Assembly: GCA_041180785.1 (NCBI GenBank)
Contig: JBEGQV010000040.1
Span: forward strand, 1-17,999
Direction: 5' to 3'
Source of the DNA: Sandaracinomonas sp041180785
GTDB lineage: Bacteria; Bacteroidota; Bacteroidia; Cytophagales; Spirosomataceae
DNA length: 17,999 nt
Below, in pieces: positions 15,366-17,999 of this stretch; position 1 is the first letter of the stretch, and each line of letters begins with the position of its first letter. A program made the translations under genes and the position numbers. The notes beneath the pieces are model-generated. The model was not told the origin of the DNA. It searched no databases and saw only the letters and a program-made list of their open reading frames with translations.

Positions 15366-16104
15366 ATCGCAATTTATAATTTCCTAGATTAAATTCCTCT
15401 TCAATCAAGATCGGAGCCGTCATTTCTTCCACCTCAAAACCAAAAGCTTGAAGTCCCAAGGAATCATTCGTTTCAATATCCACATAGGTCATGATATCAT
15501 CATATTTTTCCATCTGAAATAACTTTTCAAAGACCTTACCAAGACCACCAACAATTCGAATTTCAGGAATTGTTGAAAAACGTACCCATTCAATGGATTG
15601 CATCCCCTCAAATCCCTCTTTTTTTCGTTTGATATTTTTACCAAATACTGCAATTCCTAGCATATCACCCGCTGAATAATGTTGAAATCGAAACGACCGA
15701 TGAGGTGGAATGGACAAGGCAAGATACCACCTACCCCTAGATGCACCTAACAAATGATTTTTTTTCAAAAAATTATTTGCAATCTGCTCATTGATTTGGT
15801 GAACGGATAAATCTCTAGCAAAAACGGCAATCCGTTTTTGCAGTTTACTTTGAATCATCTTTTTAATAAGCTCTTCCTTATTTATCCATACTTTTTCACG
15901 AACCACAAAAACTTGAAATCCTTTTTTTCGTAATTCAATTACTTCCTTTTGTAAGGCTTTGGCATGAACATTTGAATTTTGAGAAGTTGGAAGGTAAAAC
16001 ACAATCAAAGAGACTTGAAGACACAAAAATCTTTGATCAGATTCTTTTTTAAAGTCGAGCTTTTGTAAAAATTCAGAAAAAACAATAAAATTACGATTCA
16101 ACAA
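15352..16104 (-). CDS. GNAT-like protein resembling phage endonuclease-associated (Mom-like) proteins; start uncertain
   Basis: An open frame of 250 codons from a TTG at 16104. There is no in-frame ATG before Met83, and the frame is open upstream to a TAG at 16182. Possible starts are this TTG or TTG/GTG codons near residues 27-35, just before the VFYLPTSQNSNVHAKAL segment. Residues 60-100 (GFQVFVVREKVW, KEELIKKMIQSKL, AVFARD) resemble the end of the endonuclease-like part of certain phage proteins. Residues 105-224 (NNFLKKNHLLGASRG, MLGIAVFGK, IEWVRFSTIP, VGGLGKVFEKLF, DDIMTYVDIETNDSLGLQAFGF) follow their GNAT/Mom-like domain block by block. This comparison is from memory. A perfect -7 element (TATCTTTG, minus strand, 16122-16129) lies 18 nt upstream of the TTG. 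It overlaps miaA by 14 nt, suggesting co-expression. The function is unknown. Confidence 0.65.
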   Translation of the reverse strand: MLNRNFIVFSEFLQKLDFKKESDQRFLCLQVSLIVFYLPTSQNSNVHAKALQKEVIELRKKGFQVFVVREKVWINKEELIKKMIQSKLQKRIAVFARDLSVHQINEQIANNFLKKNHLLGASRGRWYLALSIPPHRSFRFQHYSAGDMLGIAVFGKNIKRKKEGFEGMQSIEWVRFSTIPEIRIVGGLGKVFEKLFQMEKYDDIMTYVDIETNDSLGLQAFGFEVEEMTAPILIEEEFNLGNYKLRYVRS

Positions 16105-16197
16105 AATAGAAGTAATATGAACAAAGATACTTTTAAATGAGTAGAAATTGACACATTTTGACTTTGAAAATACATATAACTAAATAGAAAACAGACT
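16105..16197. promoter_or_regulatory. Divergent promoter region between kduI and the GNAT-like gene
   Basis: On the minus strand TATCTTTG (16122-16129) fits the -7 consensus TAnnTTTG exactly, but no clear TTTG lies 19-20 nt upstream. On the plus strand TGACTTTG (16159-16166) fits seven of eight positions and would give a leader of about 25 nt before the kduI ATG. No operator repeat is evident. Confidence 0.4.
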
Positions 16198-17028
16198 ATG
16201 GATTACCGTTTTGAGTCGAGCAGCAGAGAGGTTTCAAGATTTACAACACAAGAGTTACGCGAGCAATTTTTAATTGAAAATGTGTTTCATGCAGATTCGG
16301 TTCAATTGACATATAGTATTTATGACCGCATGATTATTGGTGGTGCAAAACCCATCAATTTGGCTTTAGAATTACCAAATCCAGATAAATTAAAAGCCGA
16401 ATATTTTTTAGAACGCAGAGAAATGGGAGTCATCAATGTGGGTGGCGAAGGAAGCATTGAAGTGGATGGCACCTCCTATTCATTAAGTAAATTAAGTGCA
16501 CTTTACATTGGTCGAGGAAGTAAAAAAGTGGTATTTAAATCGGACTCGAAAGACAATCCGGCTTTATTTTACATTTTATCTTCACAAGCACATAAGGAAT
16601 ATCCAACGCAAAAATTAGACAAAAAAGATGTTGTAACGGTAACTTTGGGAAGCTTAGAAACTTCGAATCACCGCACCATTTATAAGTACATTCACAATGA
16701 GGGGATTCAATCCTGTCAATTGGTGATGGGCTTAACCATTTTAGAACCAGGCTCTATCTGGAATACGATGCCTGCTCATGTGCACGATAGACGTATGGAA
16801 GCTTATTTATATTTTGATGTAGACCCACAGCATGCCGTATTACACCTAATGGGTCCGGCACAGGAAACAAAACACCTATGGGTACATAATCACCAAGCCA
16901 TTATTTCTCCACCATGGTCGGTTCATTCAGGTGCAGGAACTAAAAATTATTCGTTTATTTGGGGAATGGCGGGAGAAAACAAAGATTATACCGACATGGA
17001 TTTTTCTGAAATAACTGAACTACGTTAA
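16198..17028 (+). CDS. kduI: 5-dehydro-4-deoxy-D-glucuronate isomerase
   Basis: A 276-residue cytoplasmic cupin enzyme of normal length. It converts 5-keto-4-deoxyuronate, formed spontaneously from the unsaturated uronate freed by GH88/105 enzymes, to 3-deoxy-D-glycero-2,5-hexodiulosonate, the substrate of KduD. The metal ligands are visible at the spacing of the E. coli enzyme, shifted by two: His194 and His196 in MPAHVHDRRMEAYLYF, Glu201, and His243 in PPWSVHSGAG. Other family blocks are SSREVSRFTTQELREQFL, YDRMIIGGAKP, RREMGVINVGG and WGMAGEN. The GH105 gene starts 1 nt after its stop, so the two form an operon that may continue beyond the window. The ATG at 16198 follows a candidate promoter. 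Confidence 0.97.
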   Translation: MDYRFESSSREVSRFTTQELREQFLIENVFHADSVQLTYSIYDRMIIGGAKPINLALELPNPDKLKAEYFLERREMGVINVGGEGSIEVDGTSYSLSKLSALYIGRGSKKVVFKSDSKDNPALFYILSSQAHKEYPTQKLDKKDVVTVTLGSLETSNHRTIYKYIHNEGIQSCQLVMGLTILEPGSIWNTMPAHVHDRRMEAYLYFDVDPQHAVLHLMGPAQETKHLWVHNHQAIISPPWSVHSGAGTKNYSFIWGMAGENKDYTDMDFSEITELR

Positions 17029-17029
17029 C

Positions 17030-17999
17030 ATGAAAAAAATACTTTTCTTTTGTCTTTTAAGTGTTGTTGCTTTTGCTCAACAACCCTATTCAGTTCAAAT
17101 GGCGGAATCTTTGATGCAAACGCACCCTGACTCCATTACGGTAAAACCAGGCAAACCAGCAGGTTGGGATTATGAACAAGGTTTGTATTTGAAAGCTTTA
17201 GAAAAGGTATATCAAAGAACTGGAGATGCTAAATATTTCAATTACATCCAAAAAAACATCAATTCATTTATCGATGTTAAAGGAAACATTCGTACCTATA
17301 AAATGGATGAATACAATTCTGACAACATTACAACCGGACGCATGTTGTTGTTTTTATATCAAGAAATGTCTGATGAAAAATACAAATTAGCAGCTGAGAA
17401 ATTACGTAGTCAAATTTACCATCAACCACGTACTTCTGAAGGAGGTTTTTGGCACAAACAACGTTATCCGAACCAAATGTGGCTAGATGGTTTATATATG
17501 CTAGAACCATTTTATGCGGAATATGGCAGCATATTTAATCAAAACAATTGGGACGACATTGTTCAACAATTTCAATTATGTTACAAAGGTACTTTTGATG
17601 CCAAAACAGGATTATTGTTCCACGCATATGATGCAGCAAAAGTTCAACCTTGGGCAGACAAACAATCTGGTAAATCGCCAAATTTCTGGGGAAGATCTAT
17701 TGGTTGGTATCTAATGGCCTTAGTGGATGTGTTGGATTACATGCCGACAAATCATCCCAAAAGAGGGATTTTAGTAAAGCAGTTAACAGATTTATCTAAT
17801 GCGGTAGCAAAGGTACAAGATGTGAAATCAGGACTATGGTATCAAGTACCAAATTTCCCTGGAAGAAAAGGAAATTATCTAGAAGCTTCTTGTGCAAATA
17901 TGTTTGTTTATGCCTTTGCGAAAGGCGTTAGAAAAGGTTATTTACCAAGTATTTATTTACAAAAAGCACAAAATGCCTATCGAGGCATTTTGAAGGAGT
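17030..17999 (+). CDS. GH105 unsaturated rhamnogalacturonyl hydrolase (3' end cut by window edge)
   Basis: Translation from the ATG at 17030 gives 323 residues with no stop before the window end. The signal peptide is MKKILFFCLLSVVAFAQ. Motifs are GWDYEQGLYLKALE (45-58), EYNSDNITTGRML with Asp98, YPNQMWLDGLYMLEPF with Asp153, FWGRSIGWYLMALVDVL, and LEASCANMFVYAFAKGVRKGYL near the end. Asp98 and Asp153 match the catalytic Asp88 and Asp143 of Bacillus YteR. It is closer to classical YteR/YesR enzymes than the other GH105 copy at 7825-8943, whose equivalent block is WVDCLQMSMP. It should free unsaturated galacturonate in the periplasm, which KduI then processes further. The family usually has about 370-400 residues, so perhaps 50 or more are missing. 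Confidence 0.95.
   Translation, partial: MKKILFFCLLSVVAFAQQPYSVQMAESLMQTHPDSITVKPGKPAGWDYEQGLYLKALEKVYQRTGDAKYFNYIQKNINSFIDVKGNIRTYKMDEYNSDNITTGRMLLFLYQEMSDEKYKLAAEKLRSQIYHQPRTSEGGFWHKQRYPNQMWLDGLYMLEPFYAEYGSIFNQNNWDDIVQQFQLCYKGTFDAKTGLLFHAYDAAKVQPWADKQSGKSPNFWGRSIGWYLMALVDVLDYMPTNHPKRGILVKQLTDLSNAVAKVQDVKSGLWYQVPNFPGRKGNYLEASCANMFVYAFAKGVRKGYLPSIYLQKAQNAYRGILKE

Noticed and set aside
17328..17714. Open frames of 60 codons (minus strand) and 66 codons (plus strand) at the right end
   Set aside because: They are shadows within the GH105 gene that runs from 17030 to the window edge without a stop.

Overview
The window is AT-rich and compact. Its signal peptides, near absence of Shine-Dalgarno sequences and a consensus promoter of the TTTG / TAnnTTTG type in front of a tRNA gene point to Bacteroidota. 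The gene content (two GH105 hydrolases, KduI, RhaM, a DUF1080 protein, a Na+/solute symporter) suggests a free-living degrader of plant polysaccharides and uronic acids. The exact genus cannot be read from the sequence.

Left part (1-7144). A cut-off Tat-exported Gfo/Idh/MocA oxidoreductase (1-248) lies downstream of a very tight minus-strand block: Na+/solute symporter (6152-4635), DapA/NanA-like aldolase (4642-3725), DUF2264 protein (3724-2513) and penicillin-acylase-family Ntn hydrolase (2510-330). Gaps are -8, 0 and 2 nt. Divergent from it, 59 nt away, is a secreted two-domain DUF1080 (3-keto-glycoside hydrolase family) protein. Oxidoreductase plus DUF1080 around a transporter and a lyase looks like an uptake and catabolism locus for an unidentified acylated or oxidised sugar derivative. 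This is the best candidate for an undescribed pathway here.

Middle (7145-10304). A hairpin terminator separates the DUF1080 gene from a convergent membrane protein of unknown function. Next come a rhaM-GH105 pair (L-rhamnose mutarotase and unsaturated rhamnogalacturonyl hydrolase, ATGA overlap) and a low-specificity threonine aldolase with a terminator hairpin at its stop codon.

Middle-right (10306-16104). The run rsmI, DUF4105/Lnb-like lipoprotein N-acyltransferase, DUF5916 outer-membrane-like protein and threonine aldolase is read leftwards in close succession. Upstream is tRNA-Ser(UGA) with its own promoter and terminator. Then comes miaA, in an unusually short form lacking the insert domain. 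It overlaps by 14 nt an upstream gene for a protein resembling phage endonuclease-associated/GNAT-like proteins, which has no ATG start.

Right end (16198-17999). kduI and a second, truncated GH105 gene follow each other by 1 nt on the plus strand and would turn unsaturated uronides from pectin or rhamnogalacturonan into central metabolites. The window therefore holds two rhamnogalacturonan-related gene pairs on either side of housekeeping genes.
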